NCBI GenBank assembly: GCA_965200235.1
Contig: OZ241339.1
Location: 2,356,001 to 2,420,000, forward strand
From: Azotimanducus chitobiosivorans
GTDB lineage: Bacteria; Pseudomonadota; Gammaproteobacteria; Pseudomonadales; Azotimanducaceae
Reading direction: 5' to 3'
Length of the DNA: 64,000 nt
Position numbers and translations under genes: made by a program. The notes under the pieces are model-generated. The model had not been told where the DNA came from and did not search any database. It was given only the letters and a program-made list of their open reading frames with translations. The stretch's first letter is position 1. Each line of letters starts with the position of its first letter. Below, piece by piece: positions 52,499 through 61,810 of this stretch.

Positions 52499-55033
52499 AT
52501 GAACTCACGCTTCACTTTTCGTCACGCGACATTGTGCGCGTGTCTGCTTGCGCTTGTTGTCGCGATTCCGATGGTGCCTGTGCCCGCCCTTGGGCAGCAG
52601 ATCATTGAGGAAATCGTCGTCACAGCCCGCAAGCGCAGCGAGAATCTGCAGGACGTGCCGGCGGCCGTTGCCGCGTTCAACGCCGAAGAGCTCGAAGAAC
52701 GCGGCATCGACAATATCGTCGAGATTGCACGCTTGACGCCGAATATCACGGTCAACGAAACAAGCGGGCTCCTCGCTGGCGCATTGCAGATTTTCATTCG
52801 CGGCATCGGCAATGACCCCGGCTTTGACCAAGGTGTCGGCGTCTATGTGGACGATGTCTATCTGAACCGCACATCAGGTGCGCTGCTCGATGTCTATGAT
52901 ATTGATCGCATCGAAGTCCTCAAAGGGCCGCAAGGTAACCTGTACGGCCGCAATACCATTGGCGGCGCCGTCAAATATGTGAGCGCCGAACCCGACGACG
53001 AGATGCGCGTGCGTTTCTCGGCGAAGGTCGGTGCCGATGATCTGCGCAAGTTCAGAGCCGGCATTTCCGGTCCGCTCGCCTCAGGTTCCGTATGGGGTTC
53101 GCTTGCGGTCTCGCAGACCGGGCACGACGGCTATCAAACCAACCGCTTTGATGGCGGCGAATACGCAAGCCCCGATGTGCTATCCGCGCGCGGCACCTTG
53201 GTCGCGCAGCTCTCCGAGCGTCTGCGCGTCAAACTCGTCGCGGACTTGATGCGAGATCGGTCCGACCCCTACATCCCGAATCGCGTGGCGGTGAATCTCG
53301 GCGGAGGCGCGGGGCTCGGGTCGTTCAACGCGCTGCTTTCCACCGCCAACAACTTCGTCCCGGGCGCGGCCTTTCTGGCACCCGGGCAGTCGCTCGACAC
53401 GAGCCTGCCGGCAGACATCGACAGCGTCAACACGGCGCATTTGAAAGATGGGTTCGACGAGTACTTCATCGACACAGACGGCCTGTCCTTGACCGCGACC
53501 TACGACTTCAACGACGCGTGGTCGCTCAAATCGGTGACGGGCGTTCGCCAAGTGGACCGCACATCGCCCTTTGACTTTGATGGCAGCGACCAGGTGTTCA
53601 TCAACACGCAGCAGTTTTGGAAGTCAGACGACTTCTCTCAAGAACTGCAACTCAATTACAACGGCGACCGCCTGAACGCGGTGCTCGGCTACTATTATCT
53701 TGAAGGCGATTACAGCGTCACTTCCTTTACCGAGCAGACGCCGTTCCTGCGCCTTGTGACGAGCCACGACAAGACGACGCACGTTGATGAGCGGCCGCTT
53801 GAATCGACATCCTTCTATGCCAATGTGGACTGGGATATTACTGAGCGAATGCAGCTTTCCTTGGGAGGGCGCATCACCACCGACAAGAAGTCGATCAGTC
53901 AGATAGCCGATGTCGAGCTGACAAACCATGTGGCGGCTTGCTTCAGCCTCCCGGGGCTTGCGTGCGATCCGCAGACGAACTTTTTCGCGCCCGTTGTGCT
54001 GTCACCGACAGGCGCGAGAATCGTGCCCAACCTGCCATTCTTCCAGTTCTTCTTGCCTCATCGGAATCAGCTGGGCGCCGTCATCGCGCCTGGCAGCGCG
54101 CCCACCACCATCACCTATCCTGAAAACAAGATAGGTGAAGACGAATGGGATGAATTTACGCCGAGCGCACGTCTGAGCTACCGCCTGTCGGAGGACACGC
54201 TGATCTACGGCGGCTGGTCAACTGGCTTCAAGTCCGGCGGTTTCACTTTCTCAGGCGACGACTATCAAGCGCCCATCTATGAGCCAGAGGTTGTCACGAC
54301 ATATTCGGTTGGCGCTAAGTCAACACTGCTTGACGGCACGCTGAGAGTGAATTTCGAAGCCTTCCTCAACGTCTATGAAGACAAGCAATTCACGGTCATC
54401 GTCCTTGACGGCGATCAAGGGCGGCTTGTGCAGCAAAACGACAATGTGGGCGAGGCCGAATCGAGCGGCGCCGAGATCGAAATCCTATGGCTGCCGCCCG
54501 TCGAAGGCTTGGCAATCAACTTCAATATTGGCATCTTGGACACGCAAATCGACGAGTTGATCGAGATTTTCGACGATGTCACTCCGGCAGAATTGGGGAC
54601 TGTCGCAGGCTGTATCGAATCCGTCACGCAGATTGGTGACGAACGCTGGCAAGGAAATGTCGCGAGCTGCAACCGCCTCGGCTACGCGCCAGAACTGACC
54701 GCGCAGGCGAGGGTTCAGTACACCATGCCAGTGAGCCGCTTCGGTGCGCTCACCTTCGGCCTTGATGCGGACTATCGAGACGAGATGTACACCGACTCGC
54801 CGGTCGAGATCAACAATCCCTTCTTTGCGAGCGCCATGTCAAAAGCGCGAACGCTCACCAATGCGTTCGTGTCGTTCAACACGACCGACAATCGCTGGCG
54901 CGTGACCTTGGAAGGCAAGAACCTGTCGGACAAGCGAGTGCTTGAGAACACCTTCAACGTCAGTAACTTCATCTTGGGCGGCTACAACCGTGGCCGCACT
55001 TGGGGACTAACGGTCGCGTATCAGATGCAGTAA
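52499..55033 (+). CDS. TonB-dependent receptor, tandem copy 3
   Basis: The 844-residue receptor has signal peptide CLLALVVAIPMVPVPALGQQ, TonB box EEIVVTARKRSENLQDVPAA and plug KGPQGNLYGRNTIGGAVKYV; it ends NRGRTWGLTVAYQMQ. It carries a longer, cysteine-containing loop near residues 690-725 (GTVAGCIESVTQIGDERWQG) absent from the others. It shares signal peptide and leader with copy 2. The ATG follows GGGAGGGA. Confidence 0.94.
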   Translation: MNSRFTFRHATLCACLLALVVAIPMVPVPALGQQIIEEIVVTARKRSENLQDVPAAVAAFNAEELEERGIDNIVEIARLTPNITVNETSGLLAGALQIFIRGIGNDPGFDQGVGVYVDDVYLNRTSGALLDVYDIDRIEVLKGPQGNLYGRNTIGGAVKYVSAEPDDEMRVRFSAKVGADDLRKFRAGISGPLASGSVWGSLAVSQTGHDGYQTNRFDGGEYASPDVLSARGTLVAQLSERLRVKLVADLMRDRSDPYIPNRVAVNLGGGAGLGSFNALLSTANNFVPGAAFLAPGQSLDTSLPADIDSVNTAHLKDGFDEYFIDTDGLSLTATYDFNDAWSLKSVTGVRQVDRTSPFDFDGSDQVFINTQQFWKSDDFSQELQLNYNGDRLNAVLGYYYLEGDYSVTSFTEQTPFLRLVTSHDKTTHVDERPLESTSFYANVDWDITERMQLSLGGRITTDKKSISQIADVELTNHVAACFSLPGLACDPQTNFFAPVVLSPTGARIVPNLPFFQFFLPHRNQLGAVIAPGSAPTTITYPENKIGEDEWDEFTPSARLSYRLSEDTLIYGGWSTGFKSGGFTFSGDDYQAPIYEPEVVTTYSVGAKSTLLDGTLRVNFEAFLNVYEDKQFTVIVLDGDQGRLVQQNDNVGEAESSGAEIEILWLPPVEGLAINFNIGILDTQIDELIEIFDDVTPAELGTVAGCIESVTQIGDERWQGNVASCNRLGYAPELTAQARVQYTMPVSRFGALTFGLDADYRDEMYTDSPVEINNPFFASAMSKARTLTNAFVSFNTTDNRWRVTLEGKNLSDKRVLENTFNVSNFILGGYNRGRTWGLTVAYQMQ

Positions 55034-55077
55034 TAGAGCGCGTTTTTAGCTTGACGGAGCACTAGATTCGGATTGGC

Positions 55078-55824
55078 ATGAACAACTCCTTCAGTGACTA
55101 TATCGTGTATGTCGACGAAAGCGGAGATCATGGACTCGAAACCATTGACCCCAATTATCCGATTTTCGTGCTCGCGTTCTGCGTGTTCCAGAAAGAAACC
55201 TACTTGGAGTCTGTCGCTCCATCCATACAGAAGTTTAAGTTCCGCCACTTCGGCCATGACATGGTGATTTTGCATGAGGCGGATATCCGCAAGGACAAGG
55301 GCGATTTTCAGTTTCTGAAATCGGAGGAGTTGAAAGAGGCGTTTCTTAACGAATTGTCGGATATCGTGGCTGATGCTCCGTTCACACTGGTCTGTATGGT
55401 GATCGACAAGCGGTTACTGAAAAAGCGTTCTGGCGATTCGAAAAACCCCTATCACATCGCGCTTCAATACGGGCTTGAGCGGTTGTATTTCTATCTCAAA
55501 GAAATGGAGCAGGGCGAGCGCGTGACCCATGTGGTTGTAGAGAAGCGAGGTGAGAGCGAAGACGATGATTTGGAGCTGGCGTTTCGAAGGGCAGTCAAGG
55601 GTGACAACTATAGGTTGCAACAGTTTCCATTCGAAATCATTTTCGCAGACAAGAAGAGCAACTCCTGTGGGCTACAGCTAGCAGACCTGGTGGCGAAACC
55701 GGTCGGATTGTCGGTGCTGCGGCCAAAGCAGTCGAATCGGGCTTTTCAAATCTTAAAGGAGAAGTTCTATCGGGACGACAAAGGTCAGATAGAAGGGCGG
55801 GGTCTGAAACGCTTCCCCAAATAA
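55078..55824 (+). CDS. DUF3800 protein
   Basis: The 248-residue protein matches DUF3800: N-terminal YIVYVDESGDHGLETIDPNY, VVVEKRGESEDDDLELAFRR and a late SNSCGLQLADLVAKPVG. The acidic residues fit an RNase H-like fold. The function is unknown, and such genes often travel on mobile or defence islands. Codon use is less GC-biased than that of the receptors, and a transposase remnant lies just downstream, which suggests transfer. Confidence 0.87.
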   Translation: MNNSFSDYIVYVDESGDHGLETIDPNYPIFVLAFCVFQKETYLESVAPSIQKFKFRHFGHDMVILHEADIRKDKGDFQFLKSEELKEAFLNELSDIVADAPFTLVCMVIDKRLLKKRSGDSKNPYHIALQYGLERLYFYLKEMEQGERVTHVVVEKRGESEDDDLELAFRRAVKGDNYRLQQFPFEIIFADKKSNSCGLQLADLVAKPVGLSVLRPKQSNRAFQILKEKFYRDDKGQIEGRGLKRFPK

Positions 55825-55930
55825 CAAAAGGCCCCGGTGTTCCACCGAGGCCAGTTGTCGACCGGGAATCCCCAATCCTTGATGACTATTGTGACCGCGG
55901 GAAGCGAAAAAATCAATTCTCTGTAACGGC

Positions 55931-56300
55931 TCAGGACATTTCGGAATTTTTGGCCGTCGTTTCGGAAATGCTTTCGAGGTGGACAAGATACTCGTTGGGC
56001 GTTCGGCAGTCCAGAGCCCAGTGCGGCCGCTGGTAGTTGTGGAAGCATTCGTGCTCGGCGAGCCTCGGCGCGACGCCGGCGACGGCGGGTGGGCCGTCGT
56101 ACCGGCTCCAGAACTCGATGCGGGCGGAGCGGTTGGCGCGCTCGAAGTCGGCCATGAACTCGGAGCCGCCGTCGACCTAGATGGATTCGACTGGGAACGG
56201 CATGGCGTCGGCCATGGCGTGGAGGAAGCGGGCGGCGTTGCCGGCGGTGCCAGTCGTAGTAGGTGCTTCTGGCGAGGCCGACGGCCTTCAGGGCGGCGGC
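55931..56300 (-). pseudogene. Decayed IS481/IS3-type transposase
   Basis: Fragments of an integrase-core transposase are visible in order. ALKAVGLARSTYYDWHRR comes first, in one frame. PFPVESI then a TAG then VDGGSEFMADFE follow in another, then RANRSARIEFWSRYDGPPAV and FHNYQRPHWALDCRTPNEYL. The DDE middle between the Asp-Gly-Gly block and RANRS is deleted. No terminal repeats were found. The region 56300-56530 shows nothing recognisable. Confidence 0.78.
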
Positions 56301-56530
56301 GCGCCAGGGCCTGTTCGCATTCGGTGTCGTCCACAGGCGGGCGCTTGCAGGACGGGGGGCAGGCGTGCAACAGTCTCATGTTCGGGTTCCTTGTTCAGTT
56401 GGTAAACCAGCATGCCCGAACCGGCGGCGCCCTCCCCATCCGGTCAGTTCATGGAACTAGCCTCCGGGGAGGAAATTCCGAGATGTTTCTGAGCCCGCAC
56501 ATTCTCAGAGTTGTCCAGCCTTGGACTTGT

Positions 56531-57808
56531 TCAGAACCGTCGGCTGATCGCGGCTTGTCGCTCGCCGATGATTCTCTTGCGCTCGCTCGGGCTGACGAAG
56601 TTCGTGTCTGCCGGCAGATGCTCGCGTAGCGTCTCTAACTTGATCAGCTTGGTTGAAACGGCTTCGGGGTACGCCTCGCAGCGTGTCCAGCGCATGAACA
56701 GCGAGCCTTCGCGGTGCCCGGCGGTATCGAGCCAGTTCTGCACACCTGGGTCTTCAAGACTGACCACATAGCGAACGAGTCCATCAACGTTGACCTGCGC
56801 AGTATGATGATTGAGGCTCGATTGATGGCTCGCATAGTCAAGCGATTCCATCCACGGGTTGGCAAGCTGGATGTTGGTGTAGACGCAATTCGGGACAGGC
56901 GCTTCAACGATGAGCGCTTCGCCGCCCTCAAGCTTGAATGCGCCGCGCGAAGTCGCTTGAAAGGGATCCGCCATCGGCAGTTCTGGATCGCCCGTTTCTG
57001 GCACGGAGATTTCGTTCGGATCGAGCTTGAGCTGAAAGTCAAGCCGGTGGACAAGCGTGAGCATTTCCCGCAAGCGTCGCGCCTGGTGAGCTGCACTTTC
57101 AAGCATGTGCTTGACCGATTGCGGCGCTACGCGCGGTGCGCCCGTGCCGAGCGTCGTGAGATTGAGCACCTCCCACACGCCGGTTTCCTTCTTCTGCCAA
57201 TCTGACACCACCCGCCGCACCACGACAATGAACGCATCGGGCGCCAGCGCCAGCCAATTGCCTTCGCTTGGCGCTGCTTCGCTCAAGGTCAGCACGAAGT
57301 CGCCGTGCTCGTCCACCTCGAGGTCGTTCGAGGCAAGGCTTGAAATGGTGCGTATGTCGGCGACCGGCGTGAGTCCGAGCATGCCGCTGTAGACGTTGAT
57401 GGTCACAAGGTCGAAGTTGGCGATGTTGCCTCGCAGCCTGTAGACGTGGTCGCCGCGTACATGGAACGACAGATAAGGGTTGTCGGGGTTGTCCCAGCCA
57501 ATACGCGCGACGCTATTCGGAAAGCGCGTGAATTGCGGATAGTCGGGGTCTCGATAATCCGTTTGACTCGCCAGAAAGGTCGCGAGAAAGCGCGCCATAT
57601 GTCGATAGCCCTCAGCCGCGGACTGCTCGTCGTCATTGAACGGCGCGTTCTCGACGAGCGCGCCCATCTCGCCAATTTCGGCGGCAAATTCGTTCCACGC
57701 CGCATTCATTGACACCTGTGCCTCGCTTTGCGGCTGATGCCAGAAAGCGAGGTAGAGCGCGGCGATGGCAGCAAGAACCGCCGCGAGGCCTATCGCGAGA
57801 ATCTTCAT
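56531..57808 (-). CDS. DUF1214-containing protein
   Basis: The 425-residue protein has an N-terminal membrane or signal segment (ILAIGLAAVLAAIAALYLAF). A long body includes GDPELPMADPFQATSRGAFK, and the C-terminal half (EALIVEAPVPNCVYTNIQLA; LEDPGVQNWLDTAGHREGSL) is the DUF1214 pattern. The function is unknown. It is the last gene of the catabolic minus-strand cluster, four bases from an SDR gene. Confidence 0.82.
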   Translation of the reverse strand: MKILAIGLAAVLAAIAALYLAFWHQPQSEAQVSMNAAWNEFAAEIGEMGALVENAPFNDDEQSAAEGYRHMARFLATFLASQTDYRDPDYPQFTRFPNSVARIGWDNPDNPYLSFHVRGDHVYRLRGNIANFDLVTINVYSGMLGLTPVADIRTISSLASNDLEVDEHGDFVLTLSEAAPSEGNWLALAPDAFIVVVRRVVSDWQKKETGVWEVLNLTTLGTGAPRVAPQSVKHMLESAAHQARRLREMLTLVHRLDFQLKLDPNEISVPETGDPELPMADPFQATSRGAFKLEGGEALIVEAPVPNCVYTNIQLANPWMESLDYASHQSSLNHHTAQVNVDGLVRYVVSLEDPGVQNWLDTAGHREGSLFMRWTRCEAYPEAVSTKLIKLETLREHLPADTNFVSPSERKRIIGERQAAISRRF

Positions 57809-57812
57809 GATT

Positions 57813-58577
57813 TCAAAAGGCGTCCGGGCGAAACATGGCGTCGTGGCCGCCATCGACAAAGAGGATCGAACCTGCGATCTGCGATGCCTTGTCTGAGAGC
57901 AAGAAGAGCGCCGCGTTGGCCTGGTCTTCCGGCTGCGCACCTCGGCCCAAGGGAATGGATTTGACGAATGCTTCCATCGATGGGCCGACGACCGGATCCT
58001 TCATCCCGGCCTCGGTCATCGCTGTATGCGTGAAGCCGGGCGCAAGCGCGTTCAGCCGCACGCCAGCTTGCGCCGCGGATGTGCTGCGCTTTCGCATCCA
58101 GCGCCCGAGCGCAAGCTTGCCGCCGCCGTAGAGCTGAAATCCCATGAGCGACTCGGCCAGTTCGAGCGCCTTGTCGCGGTCATTGTCAAGGAGGGATTGC
58201 ACGTAGCCTTCGTCGTGGCCTTGCATAGTCGCCGAGTTCGAGCACATGAGCACCGCCGCGCCACGCCTTGACTCCAGGCTTGGCATGAGCCCTTCCACCA
58301 TCTGCACGACGGCAAAGTAGTTGACTAGCGGAATGAGTTTCTTGTTCGGGTTCTCAACGCCCGCGCCCGCGCAGGGCACGAATCCGTTGAGACCTTCGGG
58401 GCAACGCGCACGAATCTCGCGAATCGCAGCCTCCACGTCATCTTTGCGCGAGAGATCCGCGTACATGTCGGCATCGCGCAAATCGACACCGACGACCATG
58501 TGTCCCTCGGCTTCAAGTGCCGACTTGATGGCGCGGCCAATGCCGCTCGCGGCGCCTGTGACGACATACTGCCCCAT
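57813..58577 (-). CDS. Short-chain dehydrogenase/reductase
   Basis: The 254-residue SDR has the cofactor motif VVTGAASGIGRAI, ADLSRKDDVEAAI, a catalytic Tyr/Lys in YGGGKLALGRW and C-terminal ASQIAGSILFVDGG. It resembles 3-alpha-hydroxysteroid-dehydrogenase-like SDRs with the short SNSAT serine loop. The start at 58577 is by homology. The substrate is unknown. Confidence 0.9.
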   Translation of the reverse strand: MGQYVVTGAASGIGRAIKSALEAEGHMVVGVDLRDADMYADLSRKDDVEAAIREIRARCPEGLNGFVPCAGAGVENPNKKLIPLVNYFAVVQMVEGLMPSLESRRGAAVLMCSNSATMQGHDEGYVQSLLDNDRDKALELAESLMGFQLYGGGKLALGRWMRKRSTSAAQAGVRLNALAPGFTHTAMTEAGMKDPVVGPSMEAFVKSIPLGRGAQPEDQANAALFLLSDKASQIAGSILFVDGGHDAMFRPDAF

Positions 58578-58599
58578 GTGCGTGCGGTCTCCGTGTGAC

Positions 58600-59460
58600 T
58601 CAGCGGATGCTCGGAATGACCTCGGCGTAGGCATCGATCATCGGCATCACCGCTTCCGGCTTGTCCCACAGGTCGATCGACACGCCGATCATCGCTCGCT
58701 CGACGCCGAGGTCGCGGTAGTGCTTCAATTTGTCGAGGTTCTTGGTGTCCATAACTTGCAGGTTGATCTCGACGCTTGCCGGGTCGCGCCCTGCATCTTC
58801 CACTTGCTGCTTGAATTCGGCGATGGTCGCAGCGACATCGCCCATTGCAATATCCACGGGATACCAGCCGTCAGACCACGCGGCGGCGTGCTTTCTGCCG
58901 AGTGGCCCGAAGGCAGCGAAAAAGACCTTGGGGCCGCCCGGCTGCACGGGCTTGGGGTCGCACCAGACAGGGTCGAAGCGCACATACTCCCCGTCAAAAC
59001 TCGCTGCCTCGTCGCGCCACAGGGCGCGCGTTGCCGCCACAGTCTCGCGCAGCACGGCGTAGCGCTTGTTGAACGGATGCGGACAGGCGTTCTCAAAGGC
59101 TTCTCGGTTCCAGCCGACGCCAGCGCCGACGATCACGCGACCATTCGAGAGGCGATCAAGCGTGGCGATGGTTTTCGCTTGCGAGATGATCTCGCGCTCC
59201 ATCATCAGCGCGATGCCAGTGCCGATCCGCAGGGTCTTGGTGGCATTGGCCGCCGTCATCAGCGACAGGTAGGGATCCATCATCTGCCGATAGGGTGCCG
59301 GCAATTCGCCGCCGAGCGGATAGGGCGTCTTTTGGGATGTCGGGAAGTGGCTGTGCTCGCCGTACCAGAGCGATTCGAAGCCGCGCTCTTCAAGTGCGCG
59401 CGCGAGAACTGCCGGATGCGGATCCGACGGGGTGTTCATGGAACTGAAAGCGAGGTGCAC
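58600..59460 (-). CDS. LLM-class (luciferase-like) oxidoreductase
   Basis: The 286-residue protein is a TIM-barrel luciferase-like flavin or F420 enzyme: RGFESLWYGEHSHFPTS, KTLRIGTGIALMMEREII and AKTIATLDRLSNGRVIVGAG followed by GWNREAFE. It resembles the actinobacterial-type F420-dependent group, but the cofactor cannot be decided here. The start is a GTG at 59460 with weak ribosome binding. It lies nine bases after the Rieske gene. Confidence 0.9.
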   Translation of the reverse strand: MHLAFSSMNTPSDPHPAVLARALEERGFESLWYGEHSHFPTSQKTPYPLGGELPAPYRQMMDPYLSLMTAANATKTLRIGTGIALMMEREIISQAKTIATLDRLSNGRVIVGAGVGWNREAFENACPHPFNKRYAVLRETVAATRALWRDEAASFDGEYVRFDPVWCDPKPVQPGGPKVFFAAFGPLGRKHAAAWSDGWYPVDIAMGDVAATIAEFKQQVEDAGRDPASVEINLQVMDTKNLDKLKHYRDLGVERAMIGVSIDLWDKPEAVMPMIDAYAEVIPSIR

Positions 59461-59469
59461 TGCGAACGA

Positions 59470-60552
59470 TCAATAGCGGCCGCGATCAATGACTTCTTGC
59501 GGCGCGGGCTTGAGCCACGAAGTGTAATAGGTGCCGTTGGCCTTGGCTTGCCGGTCGGTCAATTGTTCGCGCGGATTGTAGAACTGCCGGTACCAGTCGC
59601 GAACCTTGTTGAACGGTCCGTCGCTCTTGATCTGCATGATGTTGAACACCGGCGCTTTCGATTGCCAGACCTCGAAATCCTGCAAGAACGCGAGCCGGCT
59701 CGACTCCTGAAATTCGCGCGCTTGCGCGATGTCGTCCTCGGTCGCTTGCGGATGCTCGCTTTTGACTTGCAGGGCGTGCCAGACCTTGAGGCGGCCGTCG
59801 TCCACCGGCGTATGCGTGATCAGCATGAGCGCATCGTAGAATCCGGTGAGCCGCGACAGGAGGATGCCCGGGCCGGTGTAGAAGGTGTCGGTCTCGAGCA
59901 GGGTGTTGTCGGCGGCAAGCGTTTTGTGACCGCCGCCTTGACGCTGGATGACAATGTGGTCGCGGATCTCGTTCTCGAAATATTCGAGGGTGGAGCCGTG
60001 AATCGGCCCGAGGTGCGGCGAATCCGCCATGTTGTCGAGCACTTCCTGCGGGTGGACATCGATCTCGCCCATCTGATCGATCGTCCAATTCACCCACGCC
60101 GGATGATTCCATTCAGGCATCTCCGGCAGTGGGAAGTTCGGCTCGTCATCCTCCGGGTCGTGCCACGCCCAGATGCAGCCGTAGCGCTCTTCGACGCGCC
60201 ACGACTTGACGCAGGCGCGCGGCGGAATCGGCCCGTCGTGATAGGGGATGTCATTGCATTTTCCGTCCGGCCCGTAACGCCAGCCATGATATGGACAGCG
60301 CACCGAATCCCCTTCAATCTGCCCGTCGAGCACGACATAGGATGTCGTGTTGCGCGCGATGTTGGTGCCCATGTGCGGACAGATGGCGTCGAGCAATACG
60401 AGCTGACCGGACTTGCCGCGATAGAGCGCAAGTTCGCGCCCAAAGAAGCGAAGCGGCAGCACATCGTCGCCTAGTTCCGTCGCATCGGCGACCATGAACC
60501 AGCCGCGCGGGAAGGTGAACGGCCCTAGGTCGTACTCCGCCGTTTTTGCCAT
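59470..60552 (-). CDS. Rieske oxygenase (KshA-like)
   Basis: The 360-residue protein has Rieske ligands C58-x-H60 (ICPHMG) and C86/H89 (CPYHGW), with a mononuclear-iron segment around DNMADSPHLGPIHG. The size and single-component oxygenase layout resemble 3-ketosteroid 9-alpha-hydroxylase and related enzymes. The reductase is not in the window. Steroid or terpenoid ring hydroxylation is inference only. Confidence 0.92.
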   Translation of the reverse strand: MAKTAEYDLGPFTFPRGWFMVADATELGDDVLPLRFFGRELALYRGKSGQLVLLDAICPHMGTNIARNTTSYVVLDGQIEGDSVRCPYHGWRYGPDGKCNDIPYHDGPIPPRACVKSWRVEERYGCIWAWHDPEDDEPNFPLPEMPEWNHPAWVNWTIDQMGEIDVHPQEVLDNMADSPHLGPIHGSTLEYFENEIRDHIVIQRQGGGHKTLAADNTLLETDTFYTGPGILLSRLTGFYDALMLITHTPVDDGRLKVWHALQVKSEHPQATEDDIAQAREFQESSRLAFLQDFEVWQSKAPVFNIMQIKSDGPFNKVRDWYRQFYNPREQLTDRQAKANGTYYTSWLKPAPQEVIDRGRY

Positions 60553-60587
60553 GTTGATCGCTCTCGTGTTTCCAAGCCTTCAGGCTT

Positions 60588-61799
60588 TTAGGCCACGAAA
60601 TCGCTGCGGAGCGGCCCGACCTCCGCGGCCACCGTGTCGAGCGCTCCTTGATCGAATCCATAGAATTCAATCGCATTGCCGCCGAGCATAGCGGCGATCT
60701 CGTCTTCGGGCAAGCCTTTGAAGGTGCTGATCATCTGATCGGCTGTGAACGGCCAAGAGCCTTCGGGGTGCGGATAGTCGCTGCCCCACATCATTTGCTC
60801 GATGCCGATCTGATCGCGCATCTCAGCATCGCTCCTCGGCATGCACGAAGCGCCAATCGCGCAATTGCGCCGAAAATACTCGACCGGCGACATCGATAGA
60901 TGACTGCGATAGTCACCGAGCTTGGCGCTGAACTGCGTGTCGTAGTAGTGATGATCGAGCATCCGAAACATCGGCGGCAAGAGCCAGCCTTGGCCGGTCT
61001 CGGTGATGCTGCACTTTAAGCGCGGAAAACGCTCGAACACGCCGCCCCAGAGCATGAAAATGAGCGGTCGGTAGGTCCAGAAGAACACTTCCGAAACGTA
61101 GATGCCCATTGCGCCCGGGTATTCGGACAAGTCGCTCATCGGAAAGTCTTCGCCGAAGATCTGCTCCATTGGCCCGGCGCCCGAATGCAGGCAGACGATC
61201 GTGCCGGTGTCTTCGCACGCTTGCCAGAAGGGGTCGTAGCGCTTGTGGTGATAGCTCGGAAACTCGCCCGTGAAGAGCGGAATCAAGAGCCCGCCGACGC
61301 CGTTTTCCGCTGCCCAGCGAACTTCCCGAACAGCCTCGTCAATGTCCCAGAGCAGCGGGCAGACGCCGACACCGAAGTGGCGCGCCGGGTTTCTTGCGCA
61401 CAGTTCTGAGAGCCAGCGGTTGTGCGCGCGCGCCCCTGCCCATTGCAGCTCCGGCATGATGTTCTTGGTTGGCAGCGACAGGCCGGCACCAAACGGCGGC
61501 GCGTTCTGCTCGGTGATGCCATCGACAAAGATGATCTCGCCAGCGATGCCGTCGCCGTTCAACACGCGCAGTCGCTGCTCGTAGTCCCACGCGCCGGACA
61601 GCCGGTCTTCATTGCCGGCGCGCCATTGATCGTTGATCTCTTTGATAAGGAAGGTCTGTTCGGCCTTGTCGGTCATCTGCTTTTGAATGGGCAGCGCCAT
61701 GTCGAAGGCGTCGCGGAACTTGCCATCCACATAGTCGCGATAATCCGCCGCCGGCAGACCGGCGTGACAATCGGAGGAAATAACGGTAAAGCGTTCCAT
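60588..61799 (-). CDS. Amidohydrolase family 2 protein
   Basis: The 403-residue protein is an ACMSD-like amidohydrolase. It begins VISSDCHAGLPAADY, where the usual D-x-H-x-H is D-C-H-A-G. VCLHSGAGPMEQIFGEDFP and the C-terminal MWGSDYPHPEGSWPF with the metal-binding Asp follow. Such enzymes hydrolyse or decarboxylate ring-cleavage products. It lies between two Rieske oxygenase genes. Confidence 0.88.
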   Translation of the reverse strand: MERFTVISSDCHAGLPAADYRDYVDGKFRDAFDMALPIQKQMTDKAEQTFLIKEINDQWRAGNEDRLSGAWDYEQRLRVLNGDGIAGEIIFVDGITEQNAPPFGAGLSLPTKNIMPELQWAGARAHNRWLSELCARNPARHFGVGVCPLLWDIDEAVREVRWAAENGVGGLLIPLFTGEFPSYHHKRYDPFWQACEDTGTIVCLHSGAGPMEQIFGEDFPMSDLSEYPGAMGIYVSEVFFWTYRPLIFMLWGGVFERFPRLKCSITETGQGWLLPPMFRMLDHHYYDTQFSAKLGDYRSHLSMSPVEYFRRNCAIGASCMPRSDAEMRDQIGIEQMMWGSDYPHPEGSWPFTADQMISTFKGLPEDEIAAMLGGNAIEFYGFDQGALDTVAAEVGPLRSDFVA

Positions 61800-61810
61800 G
61801 ACGTGTATTT

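Noticed and set aside
58321..60474. 717-codon open frame antisense to the LLM and Rieske genes
   Set aside because: It overlaps two well-supported genes entirely and has no recognisable motif.
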